A stretch of 64,000 nt of DNA. Origin: Typhlomys cinereus (Eukaryota; Chordata; Mammalia; Rodentia; Platacanthomyidae). The notes beneath the pieces were generated by a model. The model was not told the origin of the DNA, searched no databases, and saw only the letters and a list, made by a program, of their open reading frames with translations. The stretch covers positions 3,619,567 to 3,683,566 of the forward strand of contig JALPQD010000223.1 in the NCBI GenBank assembly GCA_023101885.1, given 5' to 3'. A program made the translations under genes and the position numbers. Positions 23,150 through 35,372 of this stretch are shown piece after piece (position 1 is the stretch's first letter; every line of letters starts with the position of its first letter).

Positions 23150-26100
23150 TGGAGTATAGAGCAGTATTTATCATGAGCAAAGATCTGTACTCATTTCCAG
23201 AACCAGAAAAAAATTGAGTTGGAAAGGAGAATTATGTTAAAAGAAACTTAGCATAAATATATTTGTAAAGTATTCAACAATGATTGTATATTATTATAAT
23301 TATTGAAAACTATATCACATTATAGAAAGTGTGTGGGGGTTTTGCCCTTTTCATGTTATGTATATGAAAGAAATCACATGACCCCAAGTGTTCATCGATG
23401 ACTTTGTAGATACTTAAAATTTCCATTGGCCATGTATGTATAGACACATCTGTCAACAGAAGTTCATTGTGGAAGGTAAACAACATATTCCATTATGGTT
23501 TGCTTTGTGTTTTAACACTCCAGGGTCGAACAATGCATACAGAGAAGAAGGCTGATATCACTTATCACTTTTTAAAAATTTCTTTTACAGGGAAAAAAGT
23601 AAAAAAAACAAAACAACTAAGCATCAGGTTAAATGAAAAGACAGTCAATTCTGAGCAACAGTCATTAATTGAAAAGGGAGGGTATCTCTGCAGGAAAATT
23701 ACAATGCCTGTGCTATATGAAGGAAGTATTTTCAAAGGAAATGTATGTAAGCATCTATAAAGGCTGGACTTTGAGGGCTGCCTTGCCTCGATATAAAAAT
23801 AGATGGTTAAAATACAAAATCGATTCTAATGGCAAGCAGCTCATTGCACAGACCATGCCTAGGATATCAGGGAAATCCGAAGATCTGATTTAGTGGCACC
23901 TTGGGAGTAGACAGACCTAAAACCCTCCAATAACCTTGGAAATCTCTACTTTCTGTAGAAAATAATTCAGAGCCCAACCAGCTCCCTGAGAGTACAGTGA
24001 TCAGAAGCACCATTTTCTTAGGTCCAGGTCATCCTCTCTAAGCAGCAAGCTATATGAGAGAGATTCGTGGGGTAGGTCCCCCTAAGGAACCTTATTTTCC
24101 CAGTCAGGGCTCCCTTCTCCCAGGGTCTGGCCTTTGGGAGGCTGATAGAACTCACAGGTTTGATGCTGACTTCCCGACATCAATACCATCTATCCTCGAG
24201 TGCATGCATGCTCATGTTCATGACATCTCACACACCCATAAACATACAATCATGCTTAGATGTATCTAAAGTCTTATATACTCATTCATGCATGATAGCA
24301 AGTTCTAATGTCCAGGCTAGCATCTTTGGGCCCACAGAGGTGTGGAAAACAGCAAAAAGTGGAACATGGAAAGCTACTCCAAAATCCCCTGCCTGGCTCA
24401 GCTGTGAAGACAACAGTGGAGAAAGGGGCCACGTGGCGCTTCTGTAAGTAGGTCCAGGCCTCAGAGCAGCAGTAGTCTGTACCCTGAGTTCCAGCTGCCC
24501 TTGGACTCAAGCCTGAAAGCTGTACATACAATGTAAGGAGAGGCCGCAGAAGGGCCAGCATGACCACGTTGGGAGCCCCTCAGCTGCTCTGCGTGCCTCT
24601 GAGGGCTGCGTGCAAAGGTTCCACAAAGGCGTTAGGTGAGCATCAGCAATGTGTAGTGGGAAGGACTGCCTAGCCCAGTGGCTTGGGATGGGGAGCAGGT
24701 GAGCAGGTGACCCAAGCCCAAGGTCAGGTATCAGGCAGTCATGAGGAGATGGGGGTGTTAGTCCCTAAACTTTCATAGCGCATCCCACTAGTCTCAGGTG
24801 ACCACCAATGTAACTCTTCCAACATTCTCATAAGCTGCTGCCCAAGGAGAAGAAAAAGACTTCTAGGAGCAATGGTAGAGGGGAAGAATAAGGAAGAGGA
24901 AAGACTGTAGGGATGCTGCAGAGTGGTCCGACTCAAGGACCACTCCCAAAGGCTCCTCCTCCAACACACTGAAAGCTCCTTGTGAAATCCAGCACTAGCT
25001 AGTAATAAGCAAATCTGAAACATGCCCAGAAAGGTGCCAGGTGCTTCCAATAGAGATACCTGTGTTCGGTGATGAACCAAAAAAAAAAAAAAAATCTTCA
25101 AAACAACTTTCAGACTGGTAGGGATGGAGATTCACATCAAATCCCCGAGACCTATGATGAGACACTACATCAGCTTTGTGGGAGCTGAGCCATTCCTGCA
25201 CAGGGGAACAGACATCACTGCAGACAGGCCCTGCCTGAAAAGTCAGACATTGGCTCCAGGTCCACACCATCCTGGCCAACACCTCATGCTTGTTCTTCTT
25301 CCATCTGTTTTCCAAGGAGATTTCTTGAACTGGGGACCTCGTGCACAAAACTTGTTAATCCTGCTGGAAACTGAGCTCAACCTTCAAATGCTAGCACCCC
25401 CTCTCAGATACTCAAAAATAAAATAGGTGCGATTTTGGATATTCGAGGTCTGCCAAGACACAAGAAAAGTGTCTTTCCCTGTTAAAACGTGAGTCACTTT
25501 ACAAATGCAACTACTGGGTACCCAAGTGTTCTATTTCTTTCTGGTGAGGAAGAAAGAACCCGGTAGCTCCTTAGAGTCTGAGGTGTGTGCATTAATGTAA
25601 CACACAGGAGGAAAAAACTGACAGTTTTTGGTCTTTAGATGGCATTCTGCCCTCTGGCCACAGAGAAAGAACACATGCTCCTTGGAGCTTCCGGGAGGCT
25701 GCCAGCAACCCTTCACTGATCAATAAGAAGTTCTAATCTGTTTTCTTTTTTCTTTTGTCCCCCACCCCCCTGCTTTATTTATTTAAAAAAACTTAATTAT
25801 TACCAAGAAAAAATTAAAATAGAAGTAAATGGCAAGCTTACTTTCTAATCCTTTAAATGTCTAGAGAGGGAGGTCATCAGGAGGGCAGGGTTAAGTCTGG
25901 GGGGTTCACAGCCTCAATGTCCAGCACTTTCCTTGGTAAGCGGAGGTAAAGTAAAGAATTCCCTGGGTGGCTTCCTGATCTAGATACTCCTTTTCTCTTT
26001 ACAACTATCGACGACTATCCCTCTTCCCACCTACTGGCTGCTGGATTATGCACTGGAAGGGGGATGGCCTAGAGCCTTTTGGTTGCAGACACTGAGAAGG

Positions 26101-26825
26101 CGGAAGACTAGTTTGACCCTGTATTGTACCTACAGAGGGTCAGGGTTAACAACCACCTCCAGCTGCCTGACAGGCATCTCCTTTATGCACAATTCAGTAC
26201 ACCGCTAAAAAAAAAGTCTATGTGTGACTGGAGAATGCAACAGTCTCTTGCTTGGGCAGACTCCTACTACCCAAATTCCAGCTAGCAGATAATTCAGATT
26301 GTACGCCTCAGATCTGAAATTGGGAGTTCTGAGCTATGACATCCAGGGCGGTGTACGTCTAATTAAAAGCATAGTAACTATTTATAGCAGTTGCACTGCA
26401 TTAGATATTTTAAGTAATTATTTAAGTATATAGTAAGTTGTATGCAGATGTCATACCTTTTTATGCAAGGGATTTGAGCAGCCAGATTTTTATTACACAT
26501 AAGAACAGCTCAGAACCAATCCTGTACAACTGCCAAGAGATCACTTTATGTTCTATGGATAACCTTTTTAAGGCTATCAGTTTAAGATTCATAACTACAA
26601 TATATTCAAGGTTCCCAAATTTTAAAGACATTTTTTCATAGTTAGTATGAGACATAATTGTGTTAGATCCAACTAAATAATTACCTTAATACAGCTTTTT
26701 ATCAGAGCAATTGACAGTGAAATCCACTATCTCAGACATCTGGCTCTTTTTTATGTGGACTCTTCTGGCTGGGACTGTATAAATGTTATACCACTGCCTA
26801 AGTTATAATTTTTGAGCTATTATAT
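23150..26825. other. Unassigned sequence; possible exon-like segments
   Basis: No gene is called. Exon-like features were noted but not accepted: a plus-strand acceptor-like tttcttttacag at 23579-23590 opening a frame to 23760, and minus-strand acceptors near 24844 (tcttctccttgggcag) and 26210 (poly-T then ag). An ID-like fragment on the minus strand may lie at 25315-25385. An 18-A run is at 25077-25094. Confidence 0.35.
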
Positions 26826-26831
26826 GCTTAC

Positions 26832-26927
26832 CGAATCTGAAGAAGGTTGCTAATTTTCTGTCTGCTGCTCGGGAACTTGAAAATCCAGGCAGTTGACAAG
26901 TATGCAGTTGTACCTTACCTTTCCTAC
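26832..26927 (-). CDS. Candidate exon E3 of an unidentified minus-strand gene
   Basis: A 96-bp interval is preceded on the minus strand by a long pyrimidine tract and AG (ccatttccttatctttctag) and followed by a strong donor (TTCG/gtaagca). Read with two bases completing the previous codon, it is open throughout and ends with one base. That is exactly the phase needed to follow exon E2 (27349-27461), which ends with one base. The short product includes RYNCILVNCLDFSSS and ADRKLATFFRF. I do not recognise the protein family. The chance of a phase match is one in three, so this is suggestive only. Possible later exons were not established. Confidence 0.35.
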
Positions 26928-27035
26928 TAGAAAGATAAGGAAATGGCCCAAGTTTCATTAGAAAGTGGACTAAAAAGCAAAAATTATTTTCAAATGAATA
27001 ATATTCTACTCACATACATGCTCCATCTTCATACT

Positions 27036-27057
27036 TTCTCTCTCTCTCTCTCTCTTT

Positions 27058-27103
<46 letters not shown>
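27036..27103. repeat. (CT)n(AC)n compound microsatellite
   Basis: A CT tract (27036-27060) runs directly into (AC)21 (27061-27103). It lies in the 421-bp interval between candidate exons E3 and E2. Confidence 0.95.
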
Positions 27104-27105
<2 letters not shown>

Positions 27106-27348
27106 CAGATTTCATATTTCATACGCAAATAAAGGAATGTGTGCATATTTTGTTTTTTTCTGGTTTTGCAAAATAAGCACACAGAGGAAGAGGTTATGAA
27201 TTTGGTGGGAAAAAATGAGAATGAATTTGGTGGAAAGGTTCAGTGTTGAAGTTGGTGACTTGTCTTGGGCATGAAGTACCCAGATGGTACACTAAAATAT
27301 GGAAATCCCCATTCATTATTTATAGCCAGTATCACAAGCCAATTTTAC

Positions 27349-27461
27349 CTTGCGAGTTATCTACTTGCAGTCTGCATGTTTGATCCAGAAGTCTTTGAAT
27401 AGCTTCCTGCTTTGAATATTGTTCTGTCCAGAAAGGCTCATCAAAGTCTGAGAAAGTTTCA
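27349..27461 (-). CDS. Candidate exon E2 of an unidentified minus-strand gene
   Basis: A 113-bp interval has a branch-point-like ctaat, a pyrimidine-rich acceptor (ttattttctggattctag) and a good donor (CGCAAG/gtaaaa). One base completes the preceding codon, then 37 sense codons follow, then one base. The product has normal protein-like composition with acidic and aromatic residues (SDFDEPFWTEQYSKQEAIQ) and a possible short amphipathic helix (AIQRLLDQTCRLQ). It is phase-compatible with E1 upstream and E3 downstream. It has no ATG, so a simple ORF scan would miss it. The family is not recognised. Confidence 0.45.
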
Positions 27462-27464
27462 CTA

Positions 27465-28580
27465 GAATCCAGAAAATAAATTAGCAGTGAAATGTAGTCA
27501 TTGAAGCAAGTTACTAAACAAAAATATTTTGTATTCTTTTCTATACAACCACAGAAACAAGAATCTATGTGCCCAAATCTTACTAGATATTAGTTAAACA
27601 AGATTTGGGGTAATCAGGAATCTGTGAATATTTATTTACAAATCCTTCTACACCTCTTAGACAGTCATAGAAATGCTAATATTCTTAGTAAGTGTGAACA
27701 GTTTTCGCTTCTTGTGATTTTAATTGTATGTAAGTACAGAAGGAGGTTGGGGAACAGCTGTTTCTAGTCTATCTCTCATCTAATACAGTTCTGAACTAAG
27801 GAGTCTACTGCCTAGTCAGCTATTTGGAAGCTTCTTTTCACTTTCCTGCAGTGCCACCTTTTGGCTAAACATATAAAAAGTTCAATTAGGTACAATCAAC
27901 AAAGATAAATGTTAGGCAAGGACCGAGAGGCTCAGAAATATAGCATTAAGCAGAGTCAAGGCAGCCTTGCCTCTGTAAAGTAGTCGTTCATTAAAGATAG
28001 GCAAACATCAATCAAATAAGCACAAATAATTAAATGAATAAAGTATATATGCAAGAAGTAGTAGTCATTATGGAATCTTGTAGCCAACCAAAGGAGAAGG
28101 AAGACACATCTAGAGCAGGTAGTACATTTTGTATTTTGAAGCGTGAATATGATGTGTATTACCTGTTATTCCATGAGAGCAAGGATTGTTCTTGCTCTGT
28201 TTGCATCCATAGGACTAAAAACAGGACAGTCTATAGTAGATGCTGTTTATCTTTCTTATTCGTTGAATAAACAATTTGTCTAAGTGAAATGACAATTTGG
28301 AGAGAAAGAATGACATTTCACCAAGAAAGGATAAACGACATCCCAATAGCAACAGAAAGCTTGATATGTTAAAGGAATTGAAGTTTCTGATGAAATTTCA
28401 TTCTATTGCTTTAGACTTCATACAATACAACATATCAGATCTCACAGTTCCAAAAATTTTATTTTGGATGTTGTTGTAATACAATGAACACTAATTAAAC
28501 ACAAGCAATTGGGTCCTAGAAACAAAGACAGACACAACTGGAAGCCTTATTTTTACTTCTTGTGGTGGAGAGAGGAATGT
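27465..28580. other. Unassigned, probably intronic sequence
   Basis: AT-rich single-copy-looking DNA without recognisable repeats or exon signals. It would be intron 5' of candidate exon E2 if that gene is real. Confidence 0.35.
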
Positions 28581-28584
28581 CACA

Positions 28585-28710
28585 ATCCACTCAGGCAACA
28601 CTGAAAGATTTGTTACCATCACTTCAGTTCTGCCATCTTCTTGATGACATAATTCTAAATAAGTCACTTGACCTTTCTGATCTGGAGGAAGGCTGCTTCC
28701 ACTTCTGCCC
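28585..28710 (+). mobile_element. Possible MIR fragment
   Basis: The string gttctgccatcttcttgatg..taagtcacttgacctttctg resembles the MIR core. It is short and diverged. Confidence 0.35.
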
Positions 28711-28885
28711 ACTACTTATATAGATGAAGTCCCTGGATCTCACATGCTCTGCACGCCCTGGCTCCACTGGACTTCTGAACACATTCACATCTAGAAGACC
28801 AAGCACAGCAGAGATACTGAAACACTGAGGCATGCTTATTGTACATGTTGCCTCTGTTATTTTACATGCACAGGTCTCTGGCAAA

Positions 28886-28914
28886 CGTGTGTGTGTGTGT
28901 GTTTGTGGATGTGC

Positions 28915-28959
<45 letters not shown>
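28886..28959. repeat. Interrupted (GT)n microsatellite
   Basis: (GT) runs at 28886-28902 and 28917-28959 are separated by a short tgtggatgtgctgc. Confidence 0.95.
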
Positions 28960-28962
<3 letters not shown>

Positions 28963-29250
28963 CAGGTACATGTGCATCTAGATGTCTTCTTCTGTCACTC
29001 TCCACCTCATACATTAGCACAGATAGGATCTTTCACTGAACTTGCAATTGATTCATTGATTGGCTTACCAACCAGCCAGCAAGCCTACAGGATCCTTCCG
29101 TCTCTATCTTCCAAGCTGACATTACAAGTGCAGGTTACCACACCACATTCAGCTTTTTACCTAGATGCTGGGGATCTGAACTCAAGTCCTCATACTTACA
29201 CAGCAAGCACTTTGCCTACTGGTCCATCTTCCCAGTACCTGAGTGCTGTG
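28960..29250 (-). mobile_element. B4-type (ID-B1) SINE
   Basis: On the minus strand an ID-like tRNA head (gatggaccagtaggcaaagtgcttgc, gagttcagatccccagc) is followed by a B1-like segment (tggtgtggtaacctgcacttgtaatgtcag..) and more 3' B4 sequence before the CA tract. The ID then B1 order is that of B4. Confidence 0.75.
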
Positions 29251-29788
29251 GTCTTTAAATGCATAGCAGTGACTTTCAAGAGTTCTGTCCACTGATTTTT
29301 CTTATCAATTACTTTAGCTTGTTTTTGAAATTCATCACTGTAAACAGAATGAGCATTGCTTAAAAGCACTGTGTTTACTCAGTATCACTTTGATCAAATT
29401 CACTCATGATGCTGTGTGCAAGAGATGAAATCCTTGCTATTGATCCATGCCTTATTCCATATTGTGAAAACATGAACTTGATATTTTGTCCTGCTGATGA
29501 ATCTTTAGATTATTTCTACTCTAGGCTGCTTATGAATACAGTTATGGGCTTTAAATAAGTTGAAACTCCAAGAAGTGTCTTATTTGATTAACTTGAACTA
29601 AAAATCAGACTGCAGCATGACAGTCACTTACTAATTGCAGTGCCACACATGTACTCCCTTTTTAGAAGGAAAAGCAACTCTTCCCTGTGTATGCTCCAGT
29701 CCAAAATGCCAAAATTAAACTGGAGGAAAGATGCCATTTTGCTGCCTGGAACAAAGTACGGACTGTAGGTAAAGGCATGCCAATCAAG
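29251..29788. other. Unassigned sequence
   Basis: A minus-strand stretch at about 29628-29715 has acceptor-like (catctttcctccag) and donor-like (tta/gtaagtg) ends and one open frame. Its 88-bp length does not fit the phases of the flanking candidate exons, so it is not called. Confidence 0.3.
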
Positions 29789-29802
29789 AGTGAGCATGAT
29801 TG

Positions 29803-30033
29803 CTGGGGCTGGATGGATGACTCAAGGAGTTTTGCCTTGCAAGCAGAAGGACCTGAGTACAGACCCAGATCCCACATAAAAATGTCAGACAGAAATGCAC
29901 TTCCTGTTCTGGAAGGTGGAGCCTGGGAAACCCCGGAAGGAAACAAAAAAGATGTAGAACAATCTAGGATGTTTCCTGAAGTCAACCTTGGGACTCCATA
30001 GGCACACAATGCCCTCTGATACACACAGACACA

Positions 30034-30072
<39 letters not shown>

Positions 30073-30141
30073 GCGCGCACACACACACACACACACAAGC
30101 ACACACATACATTTAAAAAAGAGACAAAGGAAAAAAGAAAA
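29803..30141 (+). mobile_element. Older B2-like SINE with long CA tract
   Basis: The head is ctggggctggatggatgactcaagg, with a B box aggacctgagtacagaccc, then the body (gtggagcctgggaaacc, gaagtcaaccttgggactcc) and a CA-rich tail (30024-30112) including agcgcgcacac. It is flanked by a 14-bp duplication with one mismatch (29789-29802 and 30142-30155, agtgagcatSattg). Confidence 0.85.
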
Positions 30142-30155
30142 AGTGAGCATCATTG

Positions 30156-30423
30156 AAGTCTACCATTTACATAAAGTTACCCAATCAGAATCGAGTGCAT
30201 CTGCATTCTTCACTTGCATTGGTCTGGGGTTGATTCTCCTGGACTTGCAAGCTTATTGAAAAGAAAGTTTCTTTTTGACCCATTCTGAATATCTGTGTAC
30301 TATTTTGGAGAGCATATAAATTAATTTCTCTTGAATAAAGATCTAAAAGCAAACTCACTGACTCTCCAGTAGACACCTCTCTTAGCAACGGATGGGTTGT
30401 CATTGGAAAATAGATGACTGTGG
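30156..30423. other. Unassigned left flank of the full-length L1
   Basis: No gene or repeat recognised; a 103-codon minus-strand frame lacks motifs. Confidence 0.4.
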
Positions 30424-30436
30424 AACATTTAGTCTT
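30424..30436. repeat. Left target-site duplication of L1 element 2
   Basis: aacatttagtctt, identical to 37315-37327. Confidence 0.9.
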
Positions 30437-31492
30437 TTTTTTTTTTGAGTTATTTATTTTATTTTTTATAACATTTTTATTATTATTTCCGCTCATACAA
30501 ACTTAATAGGTAGACCAGTTCCCTCCCCCCTCCTCCTCCCCCCGAACCCCCTGCTCCCCCTCCTTCCCTCCCCATCTCCCAGCACCTCCCCCCCCCAATT
30601 CCCAGAGAGTCCTTTATTGTGTATGCCTAACTCTCCTCTTGGTCCTCCTTTCTGATGACGTAAAAGGACCCAGTGGCATTTCCCTGAACCCTTTCTCGTG
30701 TTCCCCTTAAGCATAGGAACACTACTGTGGCCATCAATCCCTTGCCTTCAAGGATCTTGGTGCTTTTAGCCGATGTTAGACTTTGTGAGGTCAATAGTGT
30801 GACGGACATGGCGCAGGGCATGCAAAGTCCTATTATGATTGCTTCAGCCCTATCTAGTGTGGAGACTCTTCAAATCATTGCTCCCCTCATCCTTTTGCTC
30901 TTACAATCTTACCGCCCCCTCTTCCGCAGATGTCCCTGAGCTTCAGGATGGGGGGAGATTAGGCTGGCTTAGTTCTATGTGGATGATATAGAGTCTCTGA
31001 AGTTCTGGATTGTGGTTTGTTGATTTTCTTTTGCAGTTTGGCTGCTTCTGCTATGTCCTTCACTCCATCCTTATGGGCACTGTATGTCACCCCCTGGTCA
31101 GAGACAAAAAACTGTTAAACTGGAGTCTTGTTATAATAGCACATTCAAGGGTAGATGTAATAAAAGCAGGAAACCTCGGTGAGGGAGGGATCAGTCATCC
31201 ATTTGCAAAATGATCTCTTTTCATCTGCCAGACTATATGCCCTCTCCTTCTGGTGAGATCATACCCCCTCAGTTGTACATGATCAGGAACGAATGTCTGT
31301 GAACTTAACCAGGTGTCACATTACTTACTTGCATTCCTTGGAGGTCGATTTTCTCTGCTGTAACATGTTCCCCTCTCTCCTTGTGTCTGGTGTGGCTCTC
31401 CAACCCCATCCCTCCTGTTCACAATCCTTGCAATTACCATATTACATAGATTTACCCTTGAGTGTCTCAATGTGGGCTGGGTGAGTTTGGTA
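30437..31492 (-). mobile_element. 3'UTR of L1 element 2
   Basis: About 1 kb between the ORF2 stop and the poly(A), matching element 1 and the 21.1-kb copy. It contains the C-rich (G-rich in sense) polypurine tract at 30525-30600 near the 3' end. The L1 poly(A) context is aaataaaataaataactc. Confidence 0.92.
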
Positions 31493-34400
31493 CTAGGAGC
31501 CACCTATTAGGGAGTACATACGGCGCTTAACTTTCTGGGATTGGGATACTTCACTTAATATAATTGTTTCTAATGACATCCATTTCCCAGCAAACTCCAG
31601 TAATTCATCATTTTTGATGGCTGAGTAGTACTCCATTGTATAGATGTACCACAGTTTCCTTATCCACTCGTCAACTGTTGGACATTTGGGTTGATTCCAT
31701 GACTTTGCTATTGTAAACAGTGCTCCTATGAACATAGTCGTGCTGGTGCTATCGAGGCGAAACTCTGCTGCATGGGGGGTTATTCCCAAAAGTGGAATAG
31801 TAGGGTCATATGGCATTTCAATCTTTAATTTCTTTAAGAATCTCCAGACAGCTCGCCAGAATGGCTGTATGAGTCTGCATTCCCACCAGCAATGTTGGAG
31901 AGTTCCCCTCTCTCCACATCCTCTCCAGCACTTGTTGTTGTTTGTATTGTGGATTTTTGCCATCCTGACCGGGGTGAGATGGTATCTCAGGGAAGTTTTG
32001 ATTTGCATTTCCCTGATAGCTAAAGAAGTGGAGCATTTTTAAAGATATTTGTTAGACATTTTAATTTCACCCCTGGTAAAATTTCTTTTAAGTTCCAGGG
32101 CGCATTTTTTAATTGGGCCATTGGTTTCCTTGGTGTTTAATTTTCTAAGTTCTTTGTGCACTCTGGACAGTAGAGCTCTATCAGATATGTGGTTAGTGAA
32201 GATTTTCTCCCATTCTGTGGGTTGCCTTTGAGCTCGTGTGATAATCTCTTTATCTGAACAGAAGCTCTTTAATTTCACAAGATCCCAACTGTTGAGAGTT
32301 GGTAGCAGTGACTGTGCCATTGGATGTCTGTTTAGGAAATGTTGGCCTAGCCCAATCAGCTCAAGGGAGTTCCCTATCCGTTCAGTTATGATTTTTATAG
32401 TCTCTGGCCTGATATCAAGGTCCTTGATCCATTTGGAATTAAGTCTTGTACATGGTGACAAGTACGGGTCCAGCTTTAATCTTCTGCATGTGGAGATCCA
32501 GTTTTGCCAGCACCATTTGTTGAAGATGCTGTTCTTTTTCCATTGGATTCTTTGAGCCCTTTGTCAAAGATCAAATGGCTGTATTTTTGTGGGCTTATAT
32601 CTGGGTCCTCAACCCTTATCCATTGGTCTGTGTGTCTATTTTGGAGCCAGTACCAGGCTGTTTTTATAACTATGGATTTGTAATACAGACTAAGGTTTGG
32701 TATGGTAATACCTCCAGCAGTGTTTTTGTTACTCAGGATTGTCTTTGCTATTCTGGGTCTTTTGTGCCTCCATATGAATTTTGAGATTAATTGGTCCACT
32801 TCTTTAAAGAATTGCTTTGGGATTTTAATTGGTATAGCATTGAGTTTGTATATTGCCTTAGGTAGGATGGTCATTTTTACGATGTTGATTCTGCCAATCC
32901 AGGAACATGGGAGGTCTTTCCACCTTCTGATGTCTTCAGCAATTTCTTTCTTTAGGGTTTTAAAGTTTTCATTGTAAAGGTCTTTTACCTCCTTAGTTAG
33001 GTTTATACCAAGGTATTTCATTTTTTTAGGGGCTACAGTAAATGGGATTGTTTCTCTCAAGGCTTTTTCACTTCTTTCATTCTGGGCATATAGGAAGGCC
33101 TCTGATTTTTGCACATTTATTTTGTATCCTGCCACCCTGCTGAACTTCTCAATTAGTTCCAGGAGCTTCCTGGTGGAGTTTTTGGGATCTCTCAGGTATA
33201 AGATCATGTCATCTGCAAATAGGGATAGCTTGACTTCTTCCTTGCCGATTTGAATCCCTCTTATGTCCCTTTCTTGTCTTATGGCTTCAGCTAAGACTTC
33301 AAGTACAATATTGAATAGAAGTGGTGAGAGTGGACAGCCTTGTCTAGTTCCTGATCGAAGTGGGAATGCTTCCAATTGTTCCCCATTGAGCATAATCCTT
33401 GCTGTGGGCTTGTTGTATACAGCTTTTATTATATTGATGAAGGTTCCTTCCATTCCTACTGTCTCTAGCGTTTTGATCATAAAAGGCTGTTGGATCTTGT
33501 CAAAAGCTTTTTCTGCGTCTATCGAGAGTATCATGTGGTCTTGGACTTTGGACTGGTTTACATGATGAATTACATTTATTGATTTTTGTATGTTGAACCA
33601 ACCTTGCGTGCCGGGGATGAAGCCTACTTGGTCCCTGTGAATGATCTTTTTGATATGTTTTTGAATCCTATTTGCTAAGACTTTGTTGAGAATCTTTGCG
33701 TCTGTGTTCATCAGGGAGATCGGCCTATAGTTTTCTTTTTTAAGTGAATCTTTATTAGGTTTTGGGATTAAGACAATATTAGCTTCATAGAAGGAATTTG
33801 GTAGTGTTCCTTTCTTTGCTATTTGATGGAACAGTTTAAGGAGTATTGGTGTTATTGACTCCTTAAATGTCTGGTAGAATTCTGGGCTGAATCCATCTGG
33901 TCCAGGACATTTTTTGGTGGGAAGATTCGAGATTACTTCTTCAATTTCCTTATATGTTATAGGGCCATTTAAGTAATTCACAACTTCCTGATCCAATTTA
34001 GGTAAGATGTGTTTACTTAGAAATTCATCCATCTCTTCTGTGTTGTCAAACTTCACTGAGTATAAGTTTTTGAAATATGATGTTATAATTCTCTGGATTT
34101 CTTGGGTATCAGTAGTGATTACTCCATGTTCATTTCTAATTTTGTTAATTTGGGTTTTCTCTCTCTTGCTTTTGGTTAATTTAGCTAGGGGTGTATCTAT
34201 CTTATTGATTTTTTCAAAGAACCAGCTTTTTGACTGGTTGATTTTTTCTATCGTTTTCTTAGTCTCAATTTCAGATATTTCTCCCCTTATTTTGCTAATC
34301 TCCTCTCTTCTACTACTTTTGGGATCAGATTGCTCAAGTTTCTCTAAAGCCTTAAGCTGCATCGTTAAGTTATTTATTTCTGATGTTTCCATTTTTTTGA

Positions 34401-35315
34401 TGTAGGCATTAAGAGCTATGAACTTACCTCTTAGGAGAGCTTTCATTGTGTCCCAGAGATTTTGGTAAGTTGTATTTTCGTTATCGTTCACTTTCAGGAA
34501 ATCTTGAATTTCCTTTTTAATTTCTTCCTGAATCCAGTTCTCATTCAGCATCATAGTGTTAAGTTTCCAGGAGTTAGTGTATTTTCTCTTGTTTGTTGTG
34601 TTGTGGATGTCCAGCTTTAGGCCGTGGTGGTCTGATAGGGCACAGGTTAGAATTTCAACTTTTTTGTATATGTGTAGATTCGTTTTGTGGCCCAATATGT
34701 GATCTATTTTGGAAAAAGTTCCGTGTGCTGCTGAGAAAAATGTGTATTCTTTGGTGCGTGGGTGAAAAGTTCGATAGAGATCTGTAAGGTCCATTTCTTT
34801 AAGGGTTTGATTAAGTTCCAAAGTGTCTCTGTTAAGCTTTTGACCTGTTGATCTATCCCATGTTGAGAGGGCGGTGTTGAAGTCCCCAAGAATTATCGTT
34901 TGGGGGTTGATATCTTGCTTTAGGCGCTGTAGGGTTTTCTTAATGAATGTGGAGGGGCCCGTATTGGGTGAATAAATGTTCAGGATTGTGAAGTCTTCCT
35001 GGTGAATTGTACCTGTGACTAAAATGTAGTATCCATCTGTGTCTCTTTTGATTTTCTTTGGTTTGAAGTCCACTTTGTCTGAAAGCATAATTGCTACCCC
35101 TGCCTGTTTCCTGGTTCCATTAGCTTGTAAGATTTTGGACCAGCCTTTCATTCTTAGGATGTGCCTATCTTCTGTGGTGAGATGAGTTTCCTGAAGGCAG
35201 CAGATTGTTGGATTGTGGTTTTTAATCCAAGTTTGTAATCTATGTCTCTTAATCGGTGAATTAATACCATTGACATTTAATGTTATAATGGAGAAATAGT
35301 TTTAATTCTGGACAT
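31493..35315 (-). pseudogene. L1 ORF2, nearly intact (endonuclease and reverse transcriptase)
   Basis: ORF2p nicks target DNA and reverse-transcribes L1 RNA at the nick. The ATG is at 35315-35313. A one-base loss a few codons later (aaaactatttct against aaaaataatttct in element 1) shifts the frame. A long open frame then runs to 32476, with endonuclease motifs ([23 protein letters not shown]), RT motifs ([26 protein letters not shown]) and FADD near 33209-33220. A second shift lies near 32555. The next frame (to 32039) ends at a stop created by AAA to TAA. The final segment (to 31493) carries the cysteine motif [14 protein letters not shown]. Overall length corresponds to about 1,270 codons, normal for the family. 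Confidence 0.93.
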
Positions 35316-35372
35316 TTTTTATGTTTAGTAGATTTTGTAAGCATGTTGTTTGATATTTATGTTTGGGTGGTA

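Noticed and set aside
23591..23760. Plus-strand exon-like segment after tttcttttacag
   Set aside because: The donor is weak, the product is lysine-rich from A-rich sequence, and there is no partner exon on the plus strand.
26130..26212. Minus-strand segment with an excellent poly-pyrimidine acceptor and TAG/gtacaat donor
   Set aside because: The frame needed to follow candidate exon E3 meets TGA at the third codon. It could be a terminal exon, but nothing else supports it.
32238..34405. Plus-strand frames of 90-130 codons within 31.7-36.1 kb
   Set aside because: Antisense shadows of L1 ORF2 and ORF1.
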